From Annulohypoxylon bovei var. microspora (lineage: Eukaryota; Ascomycota; Sordariomycetes; Xylariales; Hypoxylaceae), in the NCBI GenBank assembly GCA_022836615.1, contig MU405481.1, positions 1 through 20,610 of the forward strand: 20,610 nucleotides of DNA, written 5' to 3'. Every line of letters begins with the position of its first letter. The first letter of the stretch is position 1. This document shows positions 1-9,976 of this stretch, piece by piece. A program made the translations under genes and the position numbers. The notes below the pieces were generated by a model, which was not told where the DNA came from, searched no databases, and was given only the letters and a program-made list of their open reading frames with translations.

Positions 1-250
1 AGACCCGTGGTTCAACGGGGGTTACACGGGTGGTTAGAAAGGTGGCTACGGGTGGCTACGGGTGGTTCAACGGGGGCTAGACCGGGGGTTAGACCCGTGG
101 TTTGAAGGGTGGCTAAACGGGAGGTCCGGCGGGTGGCTTAGGGGTTCAATAAGGGGTGGCTTAGGGGTTCGATAAGGGGTGGCTTACGGGGTGGTTTAAC
201 GGGCGGTTAGACGGGTGGCAGCACGGGTGGCTAAAGGGGAGGCTAGATGA
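1..250. repeat. degenerate G-rich minisatellite, 11-12 bp unit
   Basis: About 20 imperfect tandem units of the type ACGGGTGGCTA / GGGGTGGCTTA fill this stretch. The plus strand is strongly G-rich and C-poor. The most regular part is two 23 bp dimers (AAGGGGTGGCTTAGGGGTTC plus three bases) at about 130-175. No long ATG-initiated frame is credible here. TTAGGG-like words occur by chance, but this is not a canonical telomere repeat. It lies just outside the AT-rich block and does not show the CpA loss seen there. Confidence 0.8.
141..191 (+). other. potential G-quadruplex tract
   Basis: Five GGGG runs begin at 141, 153, 164, 176 and 188, so a G-run recurs every 11-12 bases, separated by 7-8 base linkers. 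Four or more such tracts on one strand are what an intramolecular G-quadruplex requires, although linkers of 7-8 bases make it less stable than short-loop examples. Folding is inferred. Confidence 0.4.
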
Positions 251-298
251 GTGCGCGAACCGTGGTGGTGCGTGGTTTCGTCGGATGAAAAAAGAAAC

Positions 299-373
299 AA
301 AAACGGGAGATCGGGGAATCGAACCATCGACCTCCGGCTAAACTCGGGATATTGTGCCACCCGAACGGGTGGC
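299..373 (-). pseudogene. tRNA-like pol III element (tRNA relic or SINE head)
   Basis: On the minus strand the sequence contains GGTTCGATTCC (plus coordinates 315-325), an exact match to the B-box / T-arm consensus. It is preceded by AGGTCGATGG, which resembles a variable loop plus 5' T-stem. An A-box-like TGGCACAAT lies about 40 bases upstream. A T5 run, then T3 and T6, follows the 3' end (plus 288-303), as expected of a pol III terminator. I could not fold a proper cloverleaf: the T-stem pairs at only about two positions, and no clean anticodon stem with U33 is present. It is more likely a decayed tRNA gene or tRNA-derived SINE head than a functional tRNA. Anticodon not assignable. Confidence 0.35.
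356..373. repeat. perfect 8-bp inverted repeat
   Basis: GCCACCCG, a 2-base AA spacer, then CGGGTGGC. The right arm equals the core of the minisatellite unit at 1-250 (CGGGTGGC), so one unit sits here in each orientation, at the 5' side of the tRNA-like element. Confidence 0.75.
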
Positions 374-389
374 CTCGCGTACAATGTTT

Positions 390-1502
390 TATATTCCTTG
401 TGTCCATTTATTCCTTTTTATTATTAAAGATTTTTAATTTTTTAAAAAAAAGTTTTTAATTTTTAAATATATTTTTAATATAATTAAAAGATTTAATTTA
501 AACCCGTTAAATAATTAATTAAATAATATATTTTATTAAAAAATAACCGGTTATATAATTATTTTCGTAAATAATTTATATTTTATAATAAAAGTTTTAT
601 TTTATAATATAAAAAATATTATAAATAATATATATATCGTATGGTACGGTTTTAATAAATTAATAAAAAAAGATTTTATTTTATTTATAAGTTTATATAA
701 ATCCGTAATAAAATAAGTTTTTTTATAATTAAAAAAAAATAATCATTTATACGTTTATATTTTTTTCGATTATTTATTTTGGGATTATTAAAGTAACGAA
801 AATGAATTTTTTTTAACGAAATTATAAATATTATAACGCATTAAATTAATTTTAAAAAAAAAACTATTCGTTATTTTATTTATATGTTTTATTAAAGAAA
901 AAACCTTACTTTTAATAAAAATAAAAATGTAAATAATAAATTTAAACGTTTAAATTTCGGGTCGGACTTTTTTAAAATAATTAATAAAAATAATAATAAT
1001 AATTTTAATTTTTTATTAAAAAAAAATTTTCATATTTATAAACAAAGGAATGTTAGTGTTAATAACGTTATAATTATTAATAATAATATTTTTAAAATAC
1101 CATAATTTACTTAAAAAAAAATAAAAATAATATAATTATAAAAAACATATTTTTTAATTTTTTTACCTTAAATTAAAATTAATTAAATAATATTTAAAAG
1201 GTGTATTTTATGTATTAAATAATGGAAGTTAAATTAAAGCTTGGTTTTAATTTACTTAAAAAAATAATGGAAAAATTTATAAATAAAAAACTTTATTTAA
1301 AGATAATTTTAAGTAATTAATTTCTTAATATTTAAAATTTTAATTATTATACGTTTACATTCATTAAAATCTTTTTTTATAAATTAAAAAAACTTGTTAT
1401 TATTAACGATAAAAAAAAAGAAAACGGAAAATAAAATTTTAATATTAAAACGTATAAATCTTATATTTTTAATTATTTTTAATAAATTAAATTAATAATA
1501 TT
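390..1502. other. AT-rich stretch, no recognised gene
   Basis: This holds only AT-rich sequence upstream of the Helitron relic. The frame used by the Helitron becomes dense in stops before about 1500. In another frame around 1202-1500 there are stretches with fewer stops, starting with a Cys-x-x-Cys-like reading, which might be an N-terminal part of the element displaced by an indel; I could not confirm this. No terminal signature of the element was recognised. Confidence 0.5.
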
Positions 1503-1862
1503 TATAAATAAATTTTAATTAAGTTACGTTAACACGGTGTTATTATTATTACACATTTTATATTTCCGTTTTTTATATTTAATAACATTATTAAAGTTAA
1601 TAATAATTATATTAATAAAACTTAAATAAAAAAATTATCTTTCGGTAAAATTTAAATTATTTATAAGTTTTTAATTAAAAAACAACTTATTAAAGTTAAT
1701 AAAAAATTACGAAACCATAAACTTATTAATAATTTTAATATGAAAATTCTTTTAAAAGAAATTTTTATATATAAATAATAATAACCGTTATTTAATAAAG
1801 AAAGATTTAATTAATGAAATAAATTAAAAAGTTTTATTATTAAAAATGGTTTTTTAATTATT

Positions 1863-2610
1863 TAATTTATAATTAATTTTAATAATATATCGGCTTTTAT
1901 TTATGTTAAAATAAGCCGTAAATTTTGTGGGAATCGTTATTTTTAAAAGGTTTAAAATAAAATCGAAAAAGGTTTTTTAAATGATATACATATTATCGTT
2001 AAAGAAATTAATTAAGATCCCATCTTTTTTATTAAATGGTTTTATATATATATTCGAGCTTTTTTTAATAAAATTATTCGAATAAAAAATAAAAATAAAG
2101 CATTTAAATTTATTAATATATATTTTATTTTTATAAAAATAAATAACCGTAATGTTTTCCATTTTCATAACTTTTTATAATTTTTTAATAATATTAATTT
2201 ATATAAAATATTAGAAAATTTATGTATAAGTTAAAACCTTAAAAAAGTTAATGAATTTTTAAAATAAATTAATAAACATTTTTAAGAAAATTTTAATTAA
2301 ATTATATCCAAAGAAAAAATTAAAAATAATAATCGGTTACATCTTTTAAAATATTTTTTTAATAACTTAAATAAATTAAAAAATAAATAAAAAAATAAGG
2401 CTTAATTTATAATTATAATGATGTAATTCCATTATTACACGGGTATTTATCGGAAATATTCGAAAAGTAAACGTAAAAAGAAATGAAAAGTTAAAATTAA
2501 TTAAAATTATCGGTTTAATTAATTATGGAAATTAATTACGGCGACGCATTTAAATAAATAAAGCATCTTATATATATATTACATTATTAACCATTATAAT
2601 AAATAAAATA
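1863..2610 (+). other. Helitron-like N-terminal (Rep/HUH) domain relic
   Basis: Within the Helitron pseudogene, this part corresponds to the single-strand DNA nicking and joining domain. Order seen: the 'INxNxIxAF' Rep motif, LNDIHIIVKEIN then a RIP stop and DPIFFIKWFY, YIRAFFNKII (about 2046-2075), then the HFH motif (2160-2168) that would ligate the catalytic metal, and a downstream YIYYIINHYNK segment (2571-2603) where the catalytic tyrosines are expected. The order and spacing fit the family; the exact tyrosine alignment is tentative. Confidence 0.6.
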
Positions 2611-4202
2611 AAGTTATGGTTATAACTTTATAATATAATTATAATTATATTTTTATTTTTATACGAAATTAATAATGTTTTTTATTATATTATTTTATTA
2701 ATTACATAATAAAACTTAATATTTTAATGCAAGAATAATTTATGGTTATAACGTGTTAAGCCGATATATTTTTACGACATTTTAAATTTATAAATTTTAA
2801 AAATAATAATAAAATAACATGTAATTTAATAATTTAAATTATTAATTAATTTTATATATAATAAAAATTATTATTAATAAATATATATAATTATATTTTT
2901 AAACATAATATTTATTATTCTTTTAAATTAAATTAATGTTAACTTTATTGCATTATTATATATTACGTAATTTTTTATCGATAGGAATATTTTTAAAATT
3001 TTATTATTATTACGTTTAATTATATATTTTAAAAGGATAAAAAAGAAATTATTTTCTTACATAAAATTATAAACGTAAAATTAATTTTATTAAAAACGTA
3101 TTTTTATTATGGTTTTAAATTTAAAGATTTATATTTATATAATTATGCCATTATTATTAAAATTATAAATAAATTATATAAAAAATAAATAAACTTTTAT
3201 ATGAAATTCGTAAAAGTTTTAAATGTTAATAATAAATTTTATTAATGTATTATTAAAAAAAAGTTTATTATAACTCTTTTATTTATAAGCGTATTCCTTT
3301 TTACCTTCGAAAAAAGTAATATGTTTAAAAGATCCGTAATTATTTATTTAAAATTATTTATACCTTGGTAAAATTTTTTTCCGCTTGAATTTAATACTTT
3401 AATAAAAATTTAAAATCGTTTAAATAAAAGTTTTTTTAAATATATATAATTTTATAATAACAATTTTAATTTACTTCGAAAAAGCAAGGAAAATATATAA
3501 TAAAATGCCTTAATTTGGAATTTCCGTATGGATTAAAACGATTTTATAAATTTTAATAAAAAGGATTATTTAAATAAAAAAAACCGTAATATAAATAAAA
3601 ATATTAAAAAAAACCAAATTATTATAAACTTAAAAACCTTTTTAACATTTAAATTTAATTTTTTTTATTACTTAAATTAAGGTTTTAAAAAGTAATTTTT
3701 GGTCTTTAAAAAAAGCATAATACTTATAAGTTAATCGTCATTAAATGAAAATGTTAAGAAATTAATTAATTTCTTTATAACTCCCGAATTTAAAATTTAT
3801 AAAAATATAACATATAATATGAATTTTACGGTATTAAATTCATTAAAAAACAATTAATACGTTAAAAAGTTCATAATTAATAACATTATTAATTAAAAAA
3901 GCCGTTTCGAAAAAATAAATATAATTAAACTTTAAAAAGTAATAAGAAAAGTTAATAATAAGCCTTCCGATTTTTTGTTTAAAAAATCTTTAAAGGATAA
4001 AAATCGCCGGCTTTTTAATATAAACAATGATCTTAAAAATTTTACATAAATTAAACCATTTAAAGCTTTAATTTAATAAACGCATTTTATTAAAATTATT
4101 ATTAAATATAATTTAAATTATATTTAAAAAAATATTAATTTAATATTTATAAAAAACGAAAATTTTAATTTAAAATAAATAATTATATTAAATATATATT
4201 TA

Positions 4203-5582
4203 TATTATTTAAATAAGGTTAACGTAATTTAAATTAAAGAATATAAAGAAATTCTTTAATTATTCCATTATTTTAATGGAAAAAAAAGAATTAAAAAAAG
4301 CGTAGTTATTTAAACGTTGTTTTTAATTTTAAAAAGTAAAAATTATAAAAAAAAAATTCAAATAATTATAATTTTAAGAAACGCCAAGGTTTATATTAAC
4401 GGTATAATTATTTATTTTATTATTAAATTATTATTAATAAGTAAAAAAAAGATGTTTATTTAAAAAATAATAATATTAAAAAAAATTAATATTTTTATCG
4501 TTAATAAATATAATATAATGTTAAGTTTAAACTTATTTAAAATTTACAATTAATTACGAAACGCTTGTAATTATTTTAACGAAAATTTTAATGGAATACT
4601 TATTATTATTTTATGCGGTGATTTTTATTAATTTAAATTAATTATAAGTATATTATTATTATATTTAAGTCGGCCGACGAGTGTTTAAAAATTAATCGAA
4701 ACGAGAAAAAAGTTTTAATATAATAACGAAAAACATTTTATTAAGTATAAATTATAATTAAAGTTTAATTTTATTATTATTTTAAATTAATAAATGAAGA
4801 TTATTAATCCCGTTTTCGCCGCGTTATTAAATCGGTTAAAAAAGGGCGAATAAACATTAAACGATGCGGAAATATTAAACGAGCGGCTCGCGGAGCCCCG
4901 GGATATCGTCCTTAATGAAAATATCAAGGTTATTACCCTTTTAAACGCTTTAAAATATTTAATTAATCTTTAAGTTACGATTATTTTTATAAAAAACCGG
5001 CAGCAAAAGGTTTATATTTTTTTATTCATTTATATTTTATAATTTAATAATAAATCGGAAATTTTAAAAAATGTTTTTTAAATTATAAATAATTTAATTT
5101 ATTATATATTAACCTTTTTACCTTTTATTTAAGGCATGTTAATTAAAATTATTAAAAATTTTCATTAAGATTTTAAAACGGTTAATAAGGTTTAATATAT
5201 TACGGAAAGTTTTATATTTAATAATAATATTTTATTTTATAAAATAAATAATATAATTATCATTTACATTAAGCTTCCACAAGTTATATTCTTATTATTA
5301 AAAATAATAAAAAATCTTAATTTACTTAAATTAAATAAAAGGATTTTACTTATATTTTTAAAAAAGGTTCATATATTAAAATCAGGTATTTTTCCGTTTA
5401 ACCGAAACGGGTTAACATTTACATTTATTTTCGCCATTATTAATTTTAAAGTTTAAAAATAAATTTTCCGTGAAATTTATATTAATTTAATACTTAAAAT
5501 CGTTACATATAAAAAATTAAGTTTTATATTAATTTACATATAACTTTTTTATATTATTAATTTACTTAATTTATACCTTTTA
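4203..5582 (+). other. PIF1-family helicase domain relic
   Basis: Superfamily 1 helicase domain fused C-terminal to Rep, which unwinds DNA during rolling-circle transposition. Motifs appear in the correct order. Walker A has decayed (NGKKRIKKS, where GxGGTGKS-like is expected, explicable by G-to-A changes). YINGIII corresponds to the 'INGxTIHS' motif near 4392-4412. Next come GDF (4617-4625), LNRLKKGE then a TAA in place of Gln and TLNDAEILNERL (about 4824-4889), and LPFI-stop-GMLIKI near 5115-5150, the 'PGMxVML' segment. Motif VI and the C-terminal QLSR-like motif follow. About ten stops fall between 4263 and 4973, only one of them after 4794. Confidence 0.7.
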
Positions 5583-5827
5583 TTTAATATAAAATTAAAT
5601 CTTTAAATAAAATTATAAATTTTATTTAAAATGGTTAAAAGCATAAAACGATTAACGGAATTTAATAATTCGATTATTAAAAATCATAATACGGGGAATT
5701 AATAAAAATAAAGTTTATAATATTATTAACCTTTTTAAAGATTAAAAATTAATATATTATTAATAAATATTTTAAGTTTTTTTAATAATTAAATGATTTA
5801 AACGTTTAAACCACCTTTTTATTTATA

Positions 5828-5830
<3 letters not shown>

Positions 5831-5860
<30 letters not shown>
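5831..5860 (+). repeat. (TAA)10 microsatellite
   Basis: Ten uninterrupted TAA units. Shorter ATT runs occur at 14223-14240 (6 units) and 16654-16674 (7 units). Confidence 0.9.
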
Positions 5861-5918
5861 GTTTAAGTTTTATTATAAATTAAGTGACTTTTCACGTTTA
5901 AACCATTTAACTTTCCGT

Positions 5919-5940
5919 AATATATTATTAATAATATATT
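5919..5940. repeat. perfect 22-bp A/T palindrome
   Basis: The sequence equals its own reverse complement over 22 bases, centred on TTAA at 5929/5930. Palindromes arise readily in A/T-only DNA, so function is doubtful. Confidence 0.7.
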
Positions 5941-6010
5941 ATTTTAATCCTTTCGTTAAATTAAATATTATAATTTAATCGTAGATATTTTAATTATTAA
6001 TTATTATAAA

Positions 6011-6059
6011 ATAATATAATTAATTTTATTTAATTTTATTATTTAATTAATTATATTAT
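6011..6059. repeat. 15-bp perfect inverted repeat with 19-base loop
   Basis: ATAATATAATTAATT at 6011-6025 is the reverse complement of 6045-6059. It lies about 310 bases past the Helitron stop. It could be related to a 3' hairpin, but it is A/T-only and may be chance. Confidence 0.6.
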
Positions 6060-6548
6060 ATAACTTTTATATTAAATTATAACCTTTTTAACGAAGGTAA
6101 TAATTAATTAAAGTTAATAAATTATTTTAATAAAAGACGATTCATTTAAGTGAATTAAAAAATACTTTGATTTATATGGGGTTTTATATAACGAAATATA
6201 TATTAATTACGCTTGAATTACCTTCGTTTTTATTATATTTTTTAATAATATATTAATTATTTAATTTAAAACCTTGAAATAATAACCTTTTATAAATTCG
6301 GGGCATTAATTTTTTATTAAGTTTTAAATTAAATTAAATTTTATTAACTTTAAAATTAAAGAATAAAAAAAATGTTAACATAAAATAAAAAAAGTTTTTA
6401 TATGCGTATAAATTTTTTTTTTTTTATATATAATGCTTTATTTAATATTTAATTAAAATATTAATATATAATAATGAAAAGTAATATATATAATTTTAAT
6501 CGTTTAATATTAAATAATAAAGTTTAATTATGAAATTATAAATTAATG

Positions 6549-6609
6549 TATAAAATTATTAATTAATTTATAAAATAATTAATTAATTAATAAAAATAAT
6601 TAATTAATT
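6549..6609 (+). repeat. 20-bp tandem repeat, three copies
   Basis: TATAAAATTATTAATTAATT at 6549-6568 is followed by a near-identical unit at 6569-6588 and a 21-base variant at 6589-6609. Confidence 0.75.
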
Positions 6610-7229
6610 TACATGTTTTAAAATTATTTACATCGTTTTATTAATTTTTGCTTATTATTATATAAATTATTTTATCGAAAAATTTAATTTATTTTATTTA
6701 AAAGTTCAATTTTAAATTAATTTAAATATAAGCTTAAATTAATATTTAAATTAAAATTAATTTTAAATTAATTTTAAATTTTTAATTTTAAATACTTTAC
6801 TTTATTAATAATTATATTAATAAGCCATGTAATTATTAAAAATTAATATATATAATTTTTTAATTTAAACTTAAATAACTTTTTTATTAATGTGTTTAAT
6901 ATTATTAAATTTTCATAATTATATAACCTTTAATCAAGTGTTTTTAAAAATATATTTTTCAATAAATTATATGTTATTTTTATTACGAAATAAGTTATTA
7001 TATTATAATTTTTAATGTTATTATAATGAACCGTTTATACGTGATACCTTTGAAATGTTTTAATATTAATACCTTTTATATGTTTTAAAATATATATATT
7101 AATATTTGCTTATTTATAATATAATTTAATTTATTCGATATATTTTTAAATTATTTATTAATTAATTTAAATTATTATATTTTGTAATTAATATTAATGA
7201 AATTATTTAAAGTTTAAAATAAAAATGTG

Positions 7230-7875
7230 TATAATTTAAATATATATAATGAAATACATATAAATTTATATAAATGGTAAAGTATTTTTATTTTTAATGT
7301 TTATTTTACGTACTTTTAATTAAACTTAAAAAAATTTATACGTTTATTTATTTATATATTTCCCACTTTAATCCCCATTTAAATTTCTTATAATTATATA
7401 ATTAAATTTAAACTTTAAAACGCTTTTAATTAACATTATATATAACTTTTATAAATATATAAATAAATATTTAATAAATTAAAGTTTAAGGTAAATGTAT
7501 ATAAAATAAAAAAGTAATTACGAAAAGTATTACAAGGTTATTTTTAATGTTAATAATTAATTTTTAAATACATTTACATAATTTTAAATTATTTAAAAGG
7601 TAATTAATAAATGTTATATTTAAATTTATTCGAAAATGTTTTATAAGTTTTATTAAATTATTAAATTATTAAAAATTTAATTTATAATTAAAAGGGAAAA
7701 AATGGTAAAAAAGATAAATTATATAAATAAATAAACGTAATAAATTTTTTTAAATTCGATTAAAGGTACGCGGGGTAAGCATTAAAAATACTTGCGTTTA
7801 TATAAAAATTTATATATAAAAAAATGTATTTTTTAATATAACGAACGAATTTTATAACATTTATATAATAAATGA
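7230..7875. mobile_element. TIR (foldback/MITE-like) element, copy A
   Basis: The two ends are inverted copies of each other over roughly 180-190 bases. The left end (about 7230-7412) includes CGTACTTTTAATTAAACTTA and AAAAAAATTTATACG. The right end (about 7675-7870) is its mutated reverse complement and contains TCGATTAAAGGTACGCGGGG near 7757-7776. The differences are largely C/T or G/A, as RIP would cause. There is no reading frame between the ends, so this is a non-autonomous element. Its superfamily and target-site duplication cannot be assigned because the termini have decayed into A/T runs. Confidence 0.6.
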
Positions 7876-8176
7876 AAAGGATGTATTTATTTATTTAAGT
7901 ATTTTATGTAAAGTATTAAATTTAAATCTTTAAAAATATTAATTATTAATAATATATAAAAGAAAATAAATAATTTAAATAAATTTATATAATATTTTAA
8001 AAATTTAATAATATAAAATTAAAAATTTTATAAATGTATTATAATTAATACTTTTTATTTTATCGCATTATAATTATAATATAAACCTCACATTATCACT
8101 TAAAATCTTAACCTTATTTATTACTTAAATATTAATTTTTTATAATATTTAACTTTATATAATTTTAATTATTAAC

Positions 8177-8417
8177 GGGTATTATATTTATAAGTTTTAA
8201 GTTTATTTTTATTAAATGGATTATTAAATTTAATTAATATTTCACCGGCTTTCCGTTTTTTAATAACGGCGTTATAAGGTGGGTTATAATTAATAATAAG
8301 TAATTTATTTTATAAGTTATTAACTACTTTAAAACGGTTATTATTTATAAGTATAAAAGTAATTTTAATTAATGATATAATTATTTTTAATTCGTTTAAA
8401 TTAATTAAATCCTTTTA
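8177..8417 (-). other. unidentified coding-like remnant
   Basis: In the minus-strand frame whose plus-strand triplets start at multiples of 3, only one interior stop occurs in about 80 codons, where about 7-8 would be expected at this composition. The peptide includes NPPYNAVIKKRKAGEILIKF. Downstream stops are again mostly TAA. I recognise no family. It may be part of a transposon protein or a chance low-stop run. Confidence 0.25.
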
Positions 8418-9721
8418 TATATTTATTTTAATATTTAATGTAAACGAATTATAATATTTATTTAAAAAAATAACTTTAATATTTAAAATAATTAAATATA
8501 ACTTTTAAACCTTAAATAACTTAATAAAGTTTTAATTACCATAAAAAATAACGAGATTTTTTATTTAAAAAATTAACGATTAAACGGTATTAAGCTTTAA
8601 GGAATTTATAATAATTTTTATTTAATTTTTTTATCACGTTATAAACTTTTATTTTTAAAAATCATTCGGATATTTTTTAATAAAAATAATTTTTTAATGA
8701 AAGTAACGATAATTCCATATTAAAACCAAAATTTTAAACCTTAATAATATTTATAAAACTTAACTTTTAAAAGGTTATTAAAAAGATAAAAATGGTAACA
8801 TTTTATGAAATTAATATTAATAATAAGAATTTAAATTTTAAATGGAAAGAAAAAAAAGTGAAAAATTAATAAAATTAAATTTATTATTTTATTTTACTTT
8901 TAAAATTAAATATTATTATAAAATATTTCTTTAATTTATAATAAAAAAATAAAGTTATTTAATGGATTTTATTTATTAAGGTTTAATATTAATGATGGTA
9001 ATGTTAATGAATCGAATGTATAATGTTTAAAATAATATAATTCTTTTAATAACTTTAATTATTATTTTAAAATTAAAATTAATTATAATAAAAAAAGAAT
9101 ATTATTAATGTTAAAAAAAGGTACCTTTTTTAAAAACGGATCGTTATTTTAATTATTATTTTGCGAGGAATTTTTTATCGTTAATTAATAAAGCTTAAAA
9201 GGTTTTTTATATAATTTAATTAAACGATTTTATAAAAGGGGTAGGTTAATTCATTTATAATAAATAATAACGAAAGTTTAATATGTATTAAAACGTTAAG
9301 AATTTTTTTTCACCTTTTAAAATATTCCACTTTTTATAAATATATATTTTATTATTAATTAATTATAATTATTTAATTAATATATTTATAAAGGTTAATT
9401 TTAATTTTTAAATTTTAATTTGTGAATGCGATTATAAAATAATATAATAATTATATTTTAATAAATTGCTTTTTAATTTCTTTGAAATCGGACGTAAAAA
9501 ATTTTAAATTATTTTTTTAATGTAAAATTTAATTTTATATCGGGCATTTATAATTAAATATATCTTATATTAAAAGTATTAAGGTAAAATTATATTAAAA
9601 GTGTGTAAAAAAAAAAATTAAAAATAAAAAAAAAAAGTAAAATTAAATTTAAATTTTATTTATAATGTTTTTTTTTTATATTTAATTTAAATTCCTTTTT
9701 TTTTACCTTTTTATTAATAAT

Positions 9722-9976
9722 GTAAAATTAATAAAAAATTTAATCGATTTTTAACCATATGATATTTTAATTTAATTCGTAATTTAAGCGGCTCCGACGG
9801 TTTTTTTTAACATTTAATTATTTAACTTTTTTAAATTTTCTTTTAATGCCCGTGTAACTTTTTTTAATATTTTTTAAAATATTATTTTTTATTATATTAA
9901 ACACATTTCTTTTAATTAATTTAAATGGAACGGCGTTAAAAAAAAGTGGCCTTTGTTTATAATTAACATATATTCC
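9722..9976 (-). other. unidentified coding-like remnant, basic C-terminal part
   Basis: Four stops in about 85 codons on the minus strand. Readable pieces include GIYVNYKQRPLFFNAVPFKL (9917-9976) and KKNRRSRLNYEL (about 9776-9811). Local C+G is higher than in the neighbouring DNA (for example GCGGCTCCGACGG near 9788). No family recognised, and chance cannot be excluded. Confidence 0.22.

Larger units (their letters stand above)
1503..5702 (+). pseudogene. RIP-inactivated Helitron RepHel (HUH endonuclease + PIF1-like helicase)
   Basis: Helitron rolling-circle transposase relic, read in one frame (codon starts divisible by 3) for about 1,400 codons, near the usual RepHel length. In-frame stops are almost all TAA, and no frameshift is needed across the whole span. 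N-terminal landmarks are FIINFNNISAF at about 1866-1898 (Rep motif 'FxTINPxDxxxP'), DPIFFIKWFY near 2016-2045, and NVFHFHNFL at 2151-2177, the HxH pair of the HUH nuclease. A Tyr-rich segment follows at 2571-2603. Middle: KSNMFKRSVIIYLKLFIPW near 3315-3368. Helicase landmarks are a mutated Walker A at 4275-4310, NIMLSLNLF near 4512-4538 after a degraded DE, LCGDFY at 4611-4628, FAALLNRLKKGE near 4815-4850, FAIINFKV at 5430-5453, and a QLS..SL..LYLL relic at 5532-5582. The C-terminal stop is at 5700. The 5' limit is uncertain. The RIP'd copy is certainly non-functional. Confidence 0.75.
5703..7229. other. AT-rich stretch downstream of the Helitron, repeats only
   Basis: No gene recognised. The stretch carries a (TAA)10 microsatellite, two copies of a 12-bp word ACGTTTAAACCA (5802-5813 and 5894-5905), AT palindromes and a 20-bp tandem repeat. 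The 3' end of the Helitron must lie somewhere here, but a CTRR terminus with its hairpin could not be picked out of the mutated sequence. Confidence 0.5.

Noticed and set aside
1..250. Telomere
   Set aside because: TTAGGG-like words appear, but the unit is 11-12 bp and degenerate, with no run of a 6-bp telomeric repeat.
196..384. 62-codon minus-strand frame across the satellite and tRNA-like element
   Set aside because: It is built from the B-box region and the tandem units; no domain or conserved feature.
1977..2168. 63-codon open frame on the minus strand
   Set aside because: It lies opposite the Helitron Rep domain, which shows the HFH motif on the plus strand. The minus reading is a low-complexity K/N/I/F shadow.
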